From positions 1,240,001 through 1,304,000 of the forward strand of contig CP046147.1 of assembly GCA_029593915.1 (NCBI GenBank): DNA of 64,000 nt. The letters run 5' to 3'. The position numbers and the translations under genes are program-made. Below, one piece after another: positions 25,578-35,523 of the stretch (the stretch's first letter is position 1; each line of letters starts with the position of its first letter). The stretch is from Candidatus Lucifugimonas marina (GTDB lineage Bacteria; Chloroflexota; Dehalococcoidia; Lucifugimonadales; Lucifugimonadaceae). Under the pieces are notes generated by a model. That model was given only the letters and a program-made list of their open reading frames with translations. It was not told where the DNA came from and did not search any database.

Positions 25578-26885
25578 ATGTCCTTCCAGGTTGAGTTGCC
25601 TCATGTTGGAGAATCAGTAACCGAGGCAGTGATTGGCAAGTGGCTGATAAAACCCGGCGACCAGATCGAAAAATACGATCCGCTTGTTGAAGTGATCACT
25701 GACAAGGTGAACATGGACGTTCCTTCTCCAGCGACGGGAACCCTTACAAAGATATTGGCCGAAGAAGGCGAAACCGTTCTGATGGGAGCGGTTATCGCTG
25801 AACTAGAAACTGGTGAGGAAAGCGCGCCTGTCACGCCAACTGAGTCAAGCCCCGCGCAGTCGGCTACCAGTTCACCTTCGGCGAGTCGTATCGGAACACT
25901 GGTTCAAGGTGCGAATGTGGGACCGACTGGTGGAGAATTTCTAGACACGAGTCTTTCGACGAATGAACCGGCAGAAAGCTCCGAAGCGAGTGAACGCTCT
26001 GGTGGAGTATCTCGTCGGCAAAAGGGCTTTTCGCCGGTTGTGACCAGACTCGCCGCTCAGCATGGAATCGACTTGAACTCACTGGTCGGAACAGGTCTTG
26101 GCGGGCGTGTCACTAAAAAAGATGTGATGACCGCGGTCGAGGCGTCTGGTTCTTCTTCGAGTTCCGTCGGCTCGAATGGCGACGAAATCATCGACCCGAC
26201 ACCAATTCGCAAGATGATCGCCGATCACATGGTCAAAGCGATGACCGAGATTCCACACGCTTGGTCGGCTATTGAGGTTGATGTGACTGGAATGGTCGAG
26301 TGGCGAGCTGCCAACAAAGACCAATTTGAACGAGAGCACGGTGTGCGGATTACTTATCTGCCAATGGCTCTTGCGGTAGTTGCGGGTGCACTTCGAGAAC
26401 ATCCACGGCTGAACTCGAGTTGGGTCGACGGCAAAATCCTTCTCAAGACAGCTGTCAACGTCGGAGTGGCGGTAGCCGCTGAAGAAGGACTCGTCGTTCC
26501 TGTCGTCCACGGAGCTGCCGATGCATCGACAGTCGAACTCGCTCAGCAGTTGGACGGAGTGGTGAAACGAGCACGATCTAATTCGATGACGATAGAGGAT
26601 GTGCAGGGCGGTACGTTCACTTTGAACAATACTGGAGCGCTAGGATCGGTATGGGGTGGAGCGATTATCAATCACCCGCAAGCCGCCATTCTGACCACAG
26701 AAGCGATCGTGAAACGACCTGTTGTCATTACCGAAAACGGTACCGATTCTGTTGTCGTTAGATCGATGATGAACATTTGCTTGTCGTTCGATCATCGGAT
26801 TATCGATGGGGCAGAAGCATCGCAATTCTTGCAAGCCGTTAAATCTGGATTGGAAGCGATAACGTCCGAATCTGATCTCAAATGA
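25578..26885 (+). CDS. 2-oxoacid dehydrogenase E2, dihydrolipoamide acyltransferase
   Basis: 435 aa. One N-terminal lipoyl domain (~2-78) with the lipoylated lysine at ~43 in ITDKVNMDVPS, a Pro/Ser/Glu-rich linker, an E1/E3-binding domain (~150-186, PVVTRLAAQHGIDL), a second linker, and the catalytic acyltransferase domain (~205-435) with SFDHRIIDG (His406, Asp410). The single lipoyl domain is typical of branched-chain and many bacterial pyruvate E2 proteins. ATG start; its stop overlaps lipB by four bases (ATGA). Confidence 0.95.
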   Translation: MSFQVELPHVGESVTEAVIGKWLIKPGDQIEKYDPLVEVITDKVNMDVPSPATGTLTKILAEEGETVLMGAVIAELETGEESAPVTPTESSPAQSATSSPSASRIGTLVQGANVGPTGGEFLDTSLSTNEPAESSEASERSGGVSRRQKGFSPVVTRLAAQHGIDLNSLVGTGLGGRVTKKDVMTAVEASGSSSSSVGSNGDEIIDPTPIRKMIADHMVKAMTEIPHAWSAIEVDVTGMVEWRAANKDQFEREHGVRITYLPMALAVVAGALREHPRLNSSWVDGKILLKTAVNVGVAVAAEEGLVVPVVHGAADASTVELAQQLDGVVKRARSNSMTIEDVQGGTFTLNNTGALGSVWGGAIINHPQAAILTTEAIVKRPVVITENGTDSVVVRSMMNICLSFDHRIIDGAEASQFLQAVKSGLEAITSESDLK

Positions 26886-27619
26886 GTTCACCCGCTGAAA
26901 ACTCGCTCGACCAACTTCAGACCAGCTGGTTTGGTACAACGGAGTACGGTGCAGCGTTAGAGCTTCAGCGATCAATGCTTGACCGACGGAAATCGAACGA
27001 AATCTCAGATTCGTTACTGCTGCTAGAGCATCCGCATGTGGTCACGTTGGGGCGGCGCGCCGACGACTCGCACCTTGTTACTGCCAGAGACGAGCTGCAA
27101 AATGCCGGCGTTGCCATCTTCGAAACCGATAGAGGTGGAGAGGCGACGTACCACGGTCCCGGTCAGCTGATTGGTTACCCCATTATCGATGTAAGAGTGG
27201 CCAAGTTGGGTCCGGTGACCTACGTCAGGATGCTCGAACAATCGATCATCGAAACGTTGAATGAGTATGGGATTGATGCGCATCTCGTAGAGGGTGAGAC
27301 CGGGGTTTGGGTTGACGGTGTGCCCGACGAGAAACGGGATCCAGAACGAAATCCTCAAGGTAAGAAAATTGCGGCGATCGGCGTACGAATTTCAGGCGGC
27401 GTGACAATGCATGGCTTTGCCCTAAACGTTTCGACCGATCTGAGCTACTTCCGGCACATCATCCCGTGCGGGATGCCTGATCTGCCGTTTACGTCGATTG
27501 AGTTGGAATCGGGAGAGCCTGCGGAAGTACAACAAACTGCCGGGCTAATAGCGGAAAAACTGGCGGCGAATCTTGAGCGACATCTGGTCTGGACTGAATC
27601 GCCTGAGCTGAGCGTTTAA
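26882..27619 (+). CDS. lipB: Octanoyl-[ACP]:protein N-octanoyltransferase
   Basis: 245 aa. LipB transfers octanoate from acyl carrier protein to the lipoyl domains of 2-oxoacid dehydrogenases. Signatures are LLLEHPHVVTLGRR, RGGEATYHGPGQLIGYPI (the LipB hallmark), the lysine in GKKIAAIGVR, and the catalytic cysteine in HIIPCGMPD. ATGA overlap with the E2 gene couples synthesis of the modifier to its substrate. LipA, which inserts sulfur, is not in the window. Confidence 0.97.
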   Translation: MSSPAENSLDQLQTSWFGTTEYGAALELQRSMLDRRKSNEISDSLLLLEHPHVVTLGRRADDSHLVTARDELQNAGVAIFETDRGGEATYHGPGQLIGYPIIDVRVAKLGPVTYVRMLEQSIIETLNEYGIDAHLVEGETGVWVDGVPDEKRDPERNPQGKKIAAIGVRISGGVTMHGFALNVSTDLSYFRHIIPCGMPDLPFTSIELESGEPAEVQQTAGLIAEKLAANLERHLVWTESPELSV

Positions 27620-27823
27620 GCGCCACGTTCCAAGATTCTGCTCGAACTGTCAAACGAACTCAGACTATTTGAGATTCAGAGTCAGTTCACACACGGGCTG
27701 GGTGCCGACTCCAACGCTAATCACACCTTCATCTTGGATGATGTTTGTATTGGGATAACGATCTCGATCAAATTGTGCTCGCGTAGTGCTGCGTAGATCG
27801 CAGCGGACGGATATCGCAGAACT

Positions 27824-29983
27824 TTGGCCAACCCCGCAATACCTCGGATTCTGAGACAGAACGATCAATCGACATCTGTCCGAGAGAACGGTTCAGGACA
27901 TCTACTGCAACGTTTGCCGTCGTTTGCTGCGGCGGCAACATTGGCCATGTTGCTTGCGATGACGTTGGCGACTGCTATTTCGATTCGTTCAATCAATCAA
28001 TCTCAAAGTGATCTTCGATTCGAAGAATTGATAGATTCGATCTCGCTTGAGGTCGATTCCGAGTTCAACAAAAGTTTGAGCGAACTCGCAGCTATTCGCG
28101 GGTTCCTGGAAGCAGCCGACGATGTAACTCCGGCTCAATTCCGTATCTTCGCGTCGGCTCTTGAGCGAGAGAATTGGTCAGTGCACGCCCTCGGATTTAT
28201 CAAGAAAGTCGGGGCTGGTGACACCGACGAGTTCAATGTGATGATGTCGGAACAGCTGCACGATGAATTCGAGTTGGAATCGGGCGGGTATCGTTCTTAC
28301 TATTTGCCGGTGGCGTTCACTTATCCTGAAACCCTCGGAATACTGAATCCCGGTGAAGACCTGATCTTTCATCCTCGTTACACACCTCTAATGAGCAGGG
28401 CAGAATTGGAGCGAAAAATAGTTGCCTCTCCTCCGGTGCCTTCCGCTTCCAATCCGCATGACCAGGCTGTGGTTTTGGTGTTCACCCCGATTTTCAGCCA
28501 AAGCGCTGATTCGTTCGGCACTTCTGAGCTTCGAGGTTTCGGTACTGGTGTTTATCGTGTCGCCGATTTTCTTGCAGGATCGGTCGAGCGTGCGGAGTTG
28601 GGAGATATCGACTTCAGAGTGGTTGATGTTAGTGATGGTGGAGAAGGGCAAGAAGTCTTCCCGGTTCCAAATGGTGAAACTAACCGTTACTGGGCCGCCG
28701 GGACCAGTCATGTAGTCGAGTTAAACCTAGCCGGACGAGATTGGCAATTGCAGTTCAGTCAGCCCGAGGGATACGGCATTACTCAACTCGAATCGCAGTT
28801 GTGGCTCATCGTGCTCGGTGCGGGTTTGGTAATTACCGGTTTGGCGACTGTTTCTATGTATTCGTTGATCGCTGGGCGCCAGTCGATTCAGTCTGACCTC
28901 ACTCTGATGACTTCACGTATGAACATTTTGCTCGACTCAGCTCTTGAGTCGATCCTGTTGGTCGGCGATGACGATCGAATCGTTTGGGCAAACCAGTCGT
29001 ATGCGAATGTATTCGGGTTCGATCACCCCGATTCGATTATCGGTGCGGAGTGGGAATCTACACGGGCTGGGGTAGGCGTGAAATACGCCAATCGTCGAAA
29101 ATTTATGAGCCGAATCACCGCGATTAACGACAACCAAGAGTTGGCCGTTACATCGGAAGATATTCAGATAACCGCTCCGGAAGCTCGTACCCTCTCGATG
29201 ACATCAGCGCCTGCTACAAGCAGTGATTCTGAATATCTGGGTCGACTCTGGGTATTCCGCGACGTGACGCAAGAGCGCACAGTTGATCGGTCGAAGTCAG
29301 AGTTCGTATCGATGGTGTCGCACGAATTGCGCACTCCTCTGACCTCGTTGACCGGGTTCCTCGAATTGGTTCTCGATGGAGCTGGTGGAGAAGTGAATCC
29401 AGGTATGGAACGACTGCTCAATAAGGCGCATTCGAACGGATTGCGTTTGAGTCGTTTGGTTGCCGACCTGCTCGATATTTCAAGACTTGAAGCTGGAAAT
29501 CTCGGTCTTGAGCTTGGCGAAGTTTCACTTCAGGGGTTGATTTCAGAGCTGGCTGAGGCAATGGATCCTCAACTTTCAGAGAAGCAACTCGATATCAAAG
29601 TGAAAATTCCGGGCAAAATGCGAGCCGTATGGGCTGACAAAGAGCGTTGCGTTCAGGTTTTCTCCAACTTGCTTACCAACGCTATTAGGTACACCCCTGA
29701 AGGTGGGCAAATCACTATTTCCGGAAAACTGCTCCGAGACAGGGCTGAAATCACAGTTCGTGACACTGGCGAAGGAATTCGACCCGAGAATCAGGCTAGA
29801 ATTTTCGATAAGTTCGTGCGTATCGCAAACAACGGAAAACGCCCTCCCGGCAGCACTGGTCTTGGATTAGCGATTACGAAAACGCTTGTCGAGACTCAGG
29901 GCGGTTCGATTCGGCTTGAGAGCGAGTTCGGTAAAGGGTCGGCATTTACAGTCGCACTTCCGACCGCTGAGCGCCCTGAGTAA
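27824..29983 (+). CDS. Membrane sensor histidine kinase with CHASE and PAS domains
   Basis: Up to 719 aa. Two transmembrane helices (~33-54 and ~327-349) enclose an extracytoplasmic CHASE-like sensor domain (~85-300). A PAS domain (~363-480) follows, then HisKA with SHELRTPL (phosphorylated His), an N box (SNLLTNAIRYTPEGG), DTGEGIRPENQARIF and GSTGLGLAI for ATP binding. CHASE domains bind small extracellular ligands; the ligand is unknown. The start is uncertain: TTG at 27824 lacks a clear SD, and TTG at 27914 is an alternative. The OmpR-type regulator gene lies convergently next door and is the probable partner. Confidence 0.93.
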   Translation: MANPAIPRILRQNDQSTSVRENGSGHLLQRLPSFAAAATLAMLLAMTLATAISIRSINQSQSDLRFEELIDSISLEVDSEFNKSLSELAAIRGFLEAADDVTPAQFRIFASALERENWSVHALGFIKKVGAGDTDEFNVMMSEQLHDEFELESGGYRSYYLPVAFTYPETLGILNPGEDLIFHPRYTPLMSRAELERKIVASPPVPSASNPHDQAVVLVFTPIFSQSADSFGTSELRGFGTGVYRVADFLAGSVERAELGDIDFRVVDVSDGGEGQEVFPVPNGETNRYWAAGTSHVVELNLAGRDWQLQFSQPEGYGITQLESQLWLIVLGAGLVITGLATVSMYSLIAGRQSIQSDLTLMTSRMNILLDSALESILLVGDDDRIVWANQSYANVFGFDHPDSIIGAEWESTRAGVGVKYANRRKFMSRITAINDNQELAVTSEDIQITAPEARTLSMTSAPATSSDSEYLGRLWVFRDVTQERTVDRSKSEFVSMVSHELRTPLTSLTGFLELVLDGAGGEVNPGMERLLNKAHSNGLRLSRLVADLLDISRLEAGNLGLELGEVSLQGLISELAEAMDPQLSEKQLDIKVKIPGKMRAVWADKERCVQVFSNLLTNAIRYTPEGGQITISGKLLRDRAEITVRDTGEGIRPENQARIFDKFVRIANNGKRPPGSTGLGLAITKTLVETQGGSIRLESEFGKGSAFTVALPTAERPE

Positions 29984-30304
29984 CCAACCGGTCGCTCGTA
30001 CTGCCAACTGCTAATTTTGCTCTGCTCTGTGGTGCTGTTTGCCCGTTTGGAACTCGAACGGCATCAGGTGGTCTTTAGAGAGAGCGCTCAGGCCAAGCCA
30101 ATGATCACTGGCTCACTTGGAGCTCAGCGCATCGCCCTGGCAGTGCGACGAATTGCATCGTTTCCAACCACCATCGATAAAGTCCGCATTTGACGAACCA
30201 AATCGAATGCACTGCGTTCGAGCTTTGTATCCCGCTATTGCGAACGCAAAAACGCCCACTCAGTTGATTCTGAGTGGGCGTTAGTCTGATATCGGAAAGA
30301 GCGG
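29984..30304. other. Intergenic region between convergent kinase and regulator genes
   Basis: 321 bases. It holds a strong hairpin terminator at 30246-30282 serving the minus-strand regulator. I see no gene or recognisable repeat in the remaining 29984-30245. Confidence 0.6.
30246..30282 (-). terminator. Intrinsic terminator of the response regulator gene
   Basis: AACGCCCACTCA (30251-30262) pairs with TGAGTGGGCGTT (30271-30282) around an 8-base loop. On the minus strand the stem is followed by a run of five T, about 25-60 bases downstream of the regulator stop. Confidence 0.9.
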
Positions 30305-31024
30305 TTAGGCGGCTGCCCGTTCAGTGTTGCCGAGCGGTCGCACGTATCGGTACCCAAATTCGCGCACTGTTTCGATGAGTCGAGGTCGTTTCGGGTCTTC
30401 CTCGATCTTTCCTCGAATGTACGAGATGTACAGCCTCACGCTATCTGTCGAGGTCTCACTTGAGTTAGGTCCCCATGCAAGGTCAAGGAGCTGGTTGTGG
30501 CTCAACACCTGTCCGGGGTGCTTCAGCAGGGCTGTTAGCAATCGGTACTCGAGAGGCGATAGTGAAATCTCGCTACCTCGAACCGTTACCATGTGGGCTT
30601 GATGATCGATTGTAAGAACTGGGTCGGCGTAGACCTGTTCGTCGCGTTGAATCGAAGGCATCGACGCACGTCGTAGGTTTGCTTCAACCCTGGCGACGAG
30701 TTCATTCTTGGAAAAAGGCTTTACTACGTAGTCGTCTGCTCCAACCTGAAGCCCTTTGACTCGATGGTCCTCAGACCCAAACGCAGTAAGAAAAATGATC
30801 GGTACGTCGGACATCTGGCGAATTCGCTCACAAAGTTCGAATCCGTCCATTCCAGGCATTTCTAGGTCAAGTAGCGCGAGGTCGGGACGTGCCGTGAAGA
30901 AAGACTTAAGTGCCTCTTCACCGCTCTCGGCTGCGATAGTTTCGTAACCTGCCAGTTCGAGTCGGGTTTGAACGAGTTCCAGAATGTCTGGCTCGTCGTC
31001 AACAATAAGTATTTTTGGGGGCAT
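30305..31024 (-). CDS. OmpR/PhoB-family response regulator
   Basis: 239 aa. Receiver domain (~1-115) with the acidic pair in VDDEPD, phosphoacceptor Asp in LALLDLEMPG (~54), Thr/Ala in FLTAFG and Lys in VVKPFS. A winged-helix DNA-binding domain (~132-230) follows, with LSPLEYRLLTALLKHPGQVL and VRLYISYIRGKI. Transcription factor probably phosphorylated by the convergent CHASE-PAS kinase. ATG start; downstream terminator identified. Confidence 0.96.
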   Translation of the reverse strand: MPPKILIVDDEPDILELVQTRLELAGYETIAAESGEEALKSFFTARPDLALLDLEMPGMDGFELCERIRQMSDVPIIFLTAFGSEDHRVKGLQVGADDYVVKPFSKNELVARVEANLRRASMPSIQRDEQVYADPVLTIDHQAHMVTVRGSEISLSPLEYRLLTALLKHPGQVLSHNQLLDLAWGPNSSETSTDSVRLYISYIRGKIEEDPKRPRLIETVREFGYRYVRPLGNTERAAA

Positions 31025-31367
31025 AAATATTGACCGAAATCTACCTGTCTAGACCCTTCCCGAAGGAAGGTTAATTTTTTGTATGAATAAAGATTAGATT
31101 TGTGTGGAGAATCCGACCTTCGTGTGAACCCTATGTTTACCTACGTGTTGGCGTATGCCCGAGTGTTCGCTTACCGACACTATTGGCTCGACTGGGAAAT
31201 TCGTAGGCAAACCTAAATTACCGTCACGACGTACCTTATTTTGGTATCTCTACACCGGGGTCACGCATAGACTTTGCGTTTTGCAAGTGTTCCACGCTGC
31301 GTTTAAGTCGCCCGAGTCACTGGGAGTGAAAATCCTGAGCGTTACTGAACAACTCAAATCGACAGTC
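31025..31367. other. Divergent promoter region with a hairpin and T-run
   Basis: 343 bases between the regulator and the large lipoprotein. CCTTCC (31055-31060), CGAA tetraloop, GGAAGG (31065-31070) is followed by TTAATTTTTT, a terminator-like element on the plus strand with no plus-strand gene close upstream. It might be a leader attenuator of the lipoprotein transcript. The in-frame extension of the lipoprotein ORF to 31155 shows no homology. Confidence 0.5.
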
Positions 31368-34247
31368 ATGCTGAGGCATCTGACGCAACACCGACTAATC
31401 GTGGTGGCGTTAAGTACTGCCTTAATGCTTCTCTCCGCTTGTTCTTCACCTCCAGTTGCTGATTTCACGTCGACAGGCAACTCAGGAAACGCACCCTACG
31501 AAGTATCGTTTTTGCTAGGCGATCTTGCCGATGCTGATGCTTACAGCTGGGATTTTGGCGATGGTTCTGGCAGCACCGAGAATGAACCTGTTCACACTTT
31601 TGAATTCGCAGGAGAATTTGTTGTAACAATGACCGCCACTCGAGGCGACAGCATTGATACATCGCAAACCTCAATCACGGTTGAGCCAGGAGAGGCTGGT
31701 TGGGTTGTGATCGAAGTTGGTGAATTGCCGATTTCGCCGTTCGAATCGACTCAATTCACTGCAAGTGCGTTCGATGTGTTAGGTAACCCAATCGAGAACA
31801 CGTCATTCAGCTGGAGCGTCGATGAATCTCTGGGGGATATCGACAGTTCAGGACGGTTCGTAGCGGCTACCGATCTTGGTTCATTTGAAGACGCAGTCAG
31901 CGTAGAACTGGAGCGTCTTGGAGCGACTGTCAGTGCAACAGCTGATCTCGAAATAATTGCCGGACCACTTCATACATTTTCGATTACGCCCACCGTTCTA
32001 GATCTTCGAGTGGGTAGGACAGAGACGATTGAAGTACAGGCTGTCGACGAAGCCGGCCATGTACTTGATGCTGCGCTAGTTCTGTATACATCTTTACGCG
32101 ATGGTGATTCGATAGATTCGACAGGTCTGTTCACCGCAGGTTTGAACGCTTCTTCAGATGAGGTCTTGGATCTTGTGACAATCGAGGTGGAGCTCGATGG
32201 GAAGGCGATCGAAACCACAATTTCGGGAACTATTCGACCGGGAATTCTCGATCAAGTGCATGTCGCCGCATTGCCGACTGTGATGGAAGTTGGTGAATCG
32301 ATACAGCTTTCGTCATTTGCTACCGATAGGTTCGGCAACGAACTGGAATTGGACGAACTAATTTGGAGCGTTTCGAGCCCTGAGATTGGTTCGATTACCG
32401 AGAACGGTATGTTCACCGCCGGCACGATCGCTGGCGAACACACTGACGTCGGTATAACGGCCCGAGGTGTTTTAGACGGAATCGAATCAGTCACTGTCGC
32501 TCCGCTGACGATCATTGCTGGCGCGGTCGAGTTTATCCACATCGTTCCAGATAGCGATTCTGTGCCGATTGGAGCCGGATCGCCGTTTGTGGTTCTCGCT
32601 ACAGATTCAAATGGGAACATTATTGATGTTCCTGAAGAGGAGTACATATACGAGTACTCGACAGCCGGGCGCGGTCAAGAAGTTGCAGTATTTATCGCTG
32701 GATACGAGATAGGCGATTTTGAAAACGCTATCACAGTTACGTTACCCGCCGGAGTAGCTGGCAACGCTGAGGCGTTAGTGGCGCAGTCAGACATCACCGT
32801 TCGACAACGCTCATCGAACATCATTGCGGTTGAGGTGGTCGATCAAGATGGTGGCGGAATTTTCCTGATTGACCTAGAAACTGCACAGCTCGGCTCGGCT
32901 GATATCAGCTTCCATCAAAACGATGCTGTTGAGCTGTCGCCGTCGTGGTGGCCGGATGGTTCGAGACTCGTTTATGTATCTGATCCGACTGGGGAATTGC
33001 AGGTATACACGCTAAATCTAGCGAGCCGAGAGATCGTACAGATCACGAATGTCGCTGGTGGGGTATCGATGCCCAATATTTCACCTGACGGTCAATCGAT
33101 GGTATTTGTGAGTCTTGTAAGCGATCAGTGGCAGCTATGGGTTGCAGATATTCCCGAAGATGTCGCAGAGAATCCGATTACGTTGGATTCGGCAGTTCGC
33201 ATCAGTCGTGACGACACCGCACAGCACATCCTTCCGTATTGGTCGCCAGATAGTACGAAGATCCTCGCATCGCAAAACACCTCAGAAGGCTTGGTTCGAG
33301 TGATGCTGTTCGACCCCGAAGCAGTAATCGAACCTGAGGTTCTGGGACCATTCGGCAGTGTCGGGTTCGGGTGGACTCTAGACGGAACAGGAATTCGTAT
33401 TGGTTTGGCTACTGCCGATGGTGCGTTGAATCTTGGAACGCTGACATTAGGCGAGAACACTCCAGAATTTATCGACGCTAGTCTGGAATTCCTGGTAGCG
33501 GCATGGGCGCCGGACGGGTCTGAAGTTGTTGCGATCGACTCATTGCTTGGGGCAGGGTGGTTGCTGGATACAGACGGTTCCGGTCTGCGGAGAGTTGTGG
33601 ATTCAGCACAGGTGCCAACTCGAATGTCGTGGCGGCCTCGTGAATATGGTGATCCTGTTCCGATTCCAGAGTTCGAGGGCGATCCTGCAATGCTGGAACC
33701 CGGAGACGAACTACGTGGTCCCGTTGGTGCACTTGATACTTCGCTGAGCTATTCGGCTGTTATTTCGACTGACGCAGGCGATATCGAAGTCGAGCTGTTC
33801 GACGAAGTCGCACCTATGACCGTCGAGAATTTTGTGAACCTAGCTCGAACTGGCTTTTACGATGGTCTTGGCTTCCAACGAGTGATCGAAGAGTTCGTAT
33901 CGCAGGCTGGAGATCCACCGGGTGATGAAGACGGTGCCGGCTACATCTTCAACGATGAATTCAGCCGGGGACTATCTCACGATGGTCCGGGTGTGCTCTC
34001 AATGGCAAATGCGGGCTCGAACACGAATGGCAGCCAGTTCTTTATTACTCACGCTGCCGCTACATGGCTCGACGCTTACGAGAACGATATCGCAAAAAAT
34101 TGCGCCGACGACAGCGTTTCGTGTCACGCAATATTTGGGCGGGTAACTAGCGGATTAGAGATTGTCACCAGCATGGCTGAGCGCGATCCTGAAACCGCTA
34201 CGGAACCTGCTGTGAAAATTCTTAGTATCTTGATTGTCGAGAGCTAA
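31368..34247 (+). CDS. Multidomain lipoprotein: PKD, Ig-like repeats, TolB-like propeller, cyclophilin
   Basis: 959 aa from ATG 31368. Lipoprotein signal with lipobox LLSAC (Cys25). A PKD domain (~30-105) has YSWDFGDGSGS. Three or four bacterial Ig-like repeats (~110-490) carry the 'VxVGxxxxLxxxAxDxxGNxL' pattern. A TolB/WD40-like propeller (~495-775) has the repeated SPSWWPDGSRLVYVSD and SPDGQSMVFVS motifs. The C-terminus (~780-959) is a cyclophilin domain with SQFFITHAAATWLD. Probably an envelope scaffold with a folding module. Fusion of a propeller to a PPIase is unusual; active-site Arg and Phe/Gln positions are partly changed (FQRVIEEFVSQAGD). Confidence 0.85.
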   Translation: MLRHLTQHRLIVVALSTALMLLSACSSPPVADFTSTGNSGNAPYEVSFLLGDLADADAYSWDFGDGSGSTENEPVHTFEFAGEFVVTMTATRGDSIDTSQTSITVEPGEAGWVVIEVGELPISPFESTQFTASAFDVLGNPIENTSFSWSVDESLGDIDSSGRFVAATDLGSFEDAVSVELERLGATVSATADLEIIAGPLHTFSITPTVLDLRVGRTETIEVQAVDEAGHVLDAALVLYTSLRDGDSIDSTGLFTAGLNASSDEVLDLVTIEVELDGKAIETTISGTIRPGILDQVHVAALPTVMEVGESIQLSSFATDRFGNELELDELIWSVSSPEIGSITENGMFTAGTIAGEHTDVGITARGVLDGIESVTVAPLTIIAGAVEFIHIVPDSDSVPIGAGSPFVVLATDSNGNIIDVPEEEYIYEYSTAGRGQEVAVFIAGYEIGDFENAITVTLPAGVAGNAEALVAQSDITVRQRSSNIIAVEVVDQDGGGIFLIDLETAQLGSADISFHQNDAVELSPSWWPDGSRLVYVSDPTGELQVYTLNLASREIVQITNVAGGVSMPNISPDGQSMVFVSLVSDQWQLWVADIPEDVAENPITLDSAVRISRDDTAQHILPYWSPDSTKILASQNTSEGLVRVMLFDPEAVIEPEVLGPFGSVGFGWTLDGTGIRIGLATADGALNLGTLTLGENTPEFIDASLEFLVAAWAPDGSEVVAIDSLLGAGWLLDTDGSGLRRVVDSAQVPTRMSWRPREYGDPVPIPEFEGDPAMLEPGDELRGPVGALDTSLSYSAVISTDAGDIEVELFDEVAPMTVENFVNLARTGFYDGLGFQRVIEEFVSQAGDPPGDEDGAGYIFNDEFSRGLSHDGPGVLSMANAGSNTNGSQFFITHAAATWLDAYENDIAKNCADDSVSCHAIFGRVTSGLEIVTSMAERDPETATEPAVKILSILIVES

Positions 34248-34317
34248 GAAATTTTATTACTGGCTCTGAAGCAGACATAGAGCCCCTTTAGATAGTCGAT
34301 CATGTACGGAGATTCGC

Positions 34318-35520
34318 TTGTCACAACGAACTGAAATTCGCAGCCACATAACTCACCTTGAGTGTTCGTTATCGGGCGAGCCGTGTGGACACGAACTTCC
34401 TCATCGCCTGAATCCAAAAAACGGCAAGCCTTATCTCGCACGATACGATCTGGCCGCTGCCGCCGAGACCATGACGAAAGAATCGATGGCAGAACGCGAG
34501 CCGAACATGTGGCGGTATCGAGAAGTAATGCCGGTTGTCGATCCTGCAAATATCGTGACTCTCGGAGAAGGATTTACTCCGCTGCGGCAGGCTGGACGAC
34601 TGGGCAAACATCTCGGAATGAGTGATTTGCTAATTAAGGACGAGGGGGTAAACCCGACAGGTTCCTTTAAGGCACGGGGACTATCAGCAGCGGTGTCGAA
34701 AGCCCTCGAACTGAAGCAGATGAAACTGACGATGCCGTCGGCGGGAAATGCTGCAGGAGCGATGTCGGCTTATGCTGCGGCCGCAGGTATGGAAGCCCAT
34801 GTGTACATGCCGAAAGATGCGCCAATTGCTAATCAGATTGAATGCGTGGCTTACGGCGCTGATCTGAACTTGGTCGATGGCTTTATCACTGATGCTGGAC
34901 GTATCTCCGGTGAGGCAGCCGAAGAACATGGCTTGTTCGATGTATCCACTCTCAAGGAGCCGTACCGAGCCGAAGGCAAGAAAACGATGGGCTACGAGAT
35001 CGTTGAACAGCTTAGATTTGAAGTGCCCGACGTCGTGATCTACCCAACAGGTGGTGGAACTGGGATCGTTGGAATTTGGAAAGCTCTCGACGAGATGGAA
35101 CAGCTTGGTTGGATCGGATCAGAGCGTCCGAGAATGGTCTGTGTACAGGCTGAAGGTTGTGCACCGTTGGTTACGGCGTACAACAAAGGTGAAGAGTTCG
35201 CAGATCCATTCCCGAACCCGAAGACCCTTGCTGCCGGAATGCGAGTTCCAGCGGCGGTGGGAGATTTTCTTGTGATACGGGCAGTACGGGAAAGCGGCGG
35301 AACTGCGCTGACCGTTACTGACGATCAGATGGTTGATTCTGTTCGTGACATGGCATCGTTCGAAGGGATATTCCCTGCACCCGAAGGCGGTGCCACGCTA
35401 TCGGCTCTTCAACTGTTGCTGGATTCAGGCGAGATTGGCAAAGACGAACGCGTAGTTCTTCTGAACACAGGTTCAGCTGTGAAGTACTTAGACGTTCTTG
35501 GTCCTGCGTTAGGTCTCTAA
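34318..35520 (+). CDS. thrC: Threonine synthase
   Basis: 400 aa PLP enzyme converting O-phosphohomoserine to threonine. PLP lysine in PTGSFKARGLSAAVSKA (~110), phosphate-binding glycine loop in YPTGGGTGIVG, and N-terminal ECSLSGEPCG with two cysteines as in zinc-ribbon-bearing threonine synthases. Start TTG 34318 has GGAG six bases upstream. Close relatives include pyridoxal enzymes such as cysteate synthase, which cannot be excluded. Convergent with the GNAT gene (3 bases between stops). Confidence 0.88.
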   Translation: MSQRTEIRSHITHLECSLSGEPCGHELPHRLNPKNGKPYLARYDLAAAAETMTKESMAEREPNMWRYREVMPVVDPANIVTLGEGFTPLRQAGRLGKHLGMSDLLIKDEGVNPTGSFKARGLSAAVSKALELKQMKLTMPSAGNAAGAMSAYAAAAGMEAHVYMPKDAPIANQIECVAYGADLNLVDGFITDAGRISGEAAEEHGLFDVSTLKEPYRAEGKKTMGYEIVEQLRFEVPDVVIYPTGGGTGIVGIWKALDEMEQLGWIGSERPRMVCVQAEGCAPLVTAYNKGEEFADPFPNPKTLAAGMRVPAAVGDFLVIRAVRESGGTALTVTDDQMVDSVRDMASFEGIFPAPEGGATLSALQLLLDSGEIGKDERVVLLNTGSAVKYLDVLGPALGL

Positions 35521-35523
35521 GGC

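Noticed and set aside
27665..27868. 67-aa minus-strand ORF between lipB and the histidine kinase
   Set aside because: TTG start, no SD, no recognisable family, and it overlaps the kinase N-terminus.
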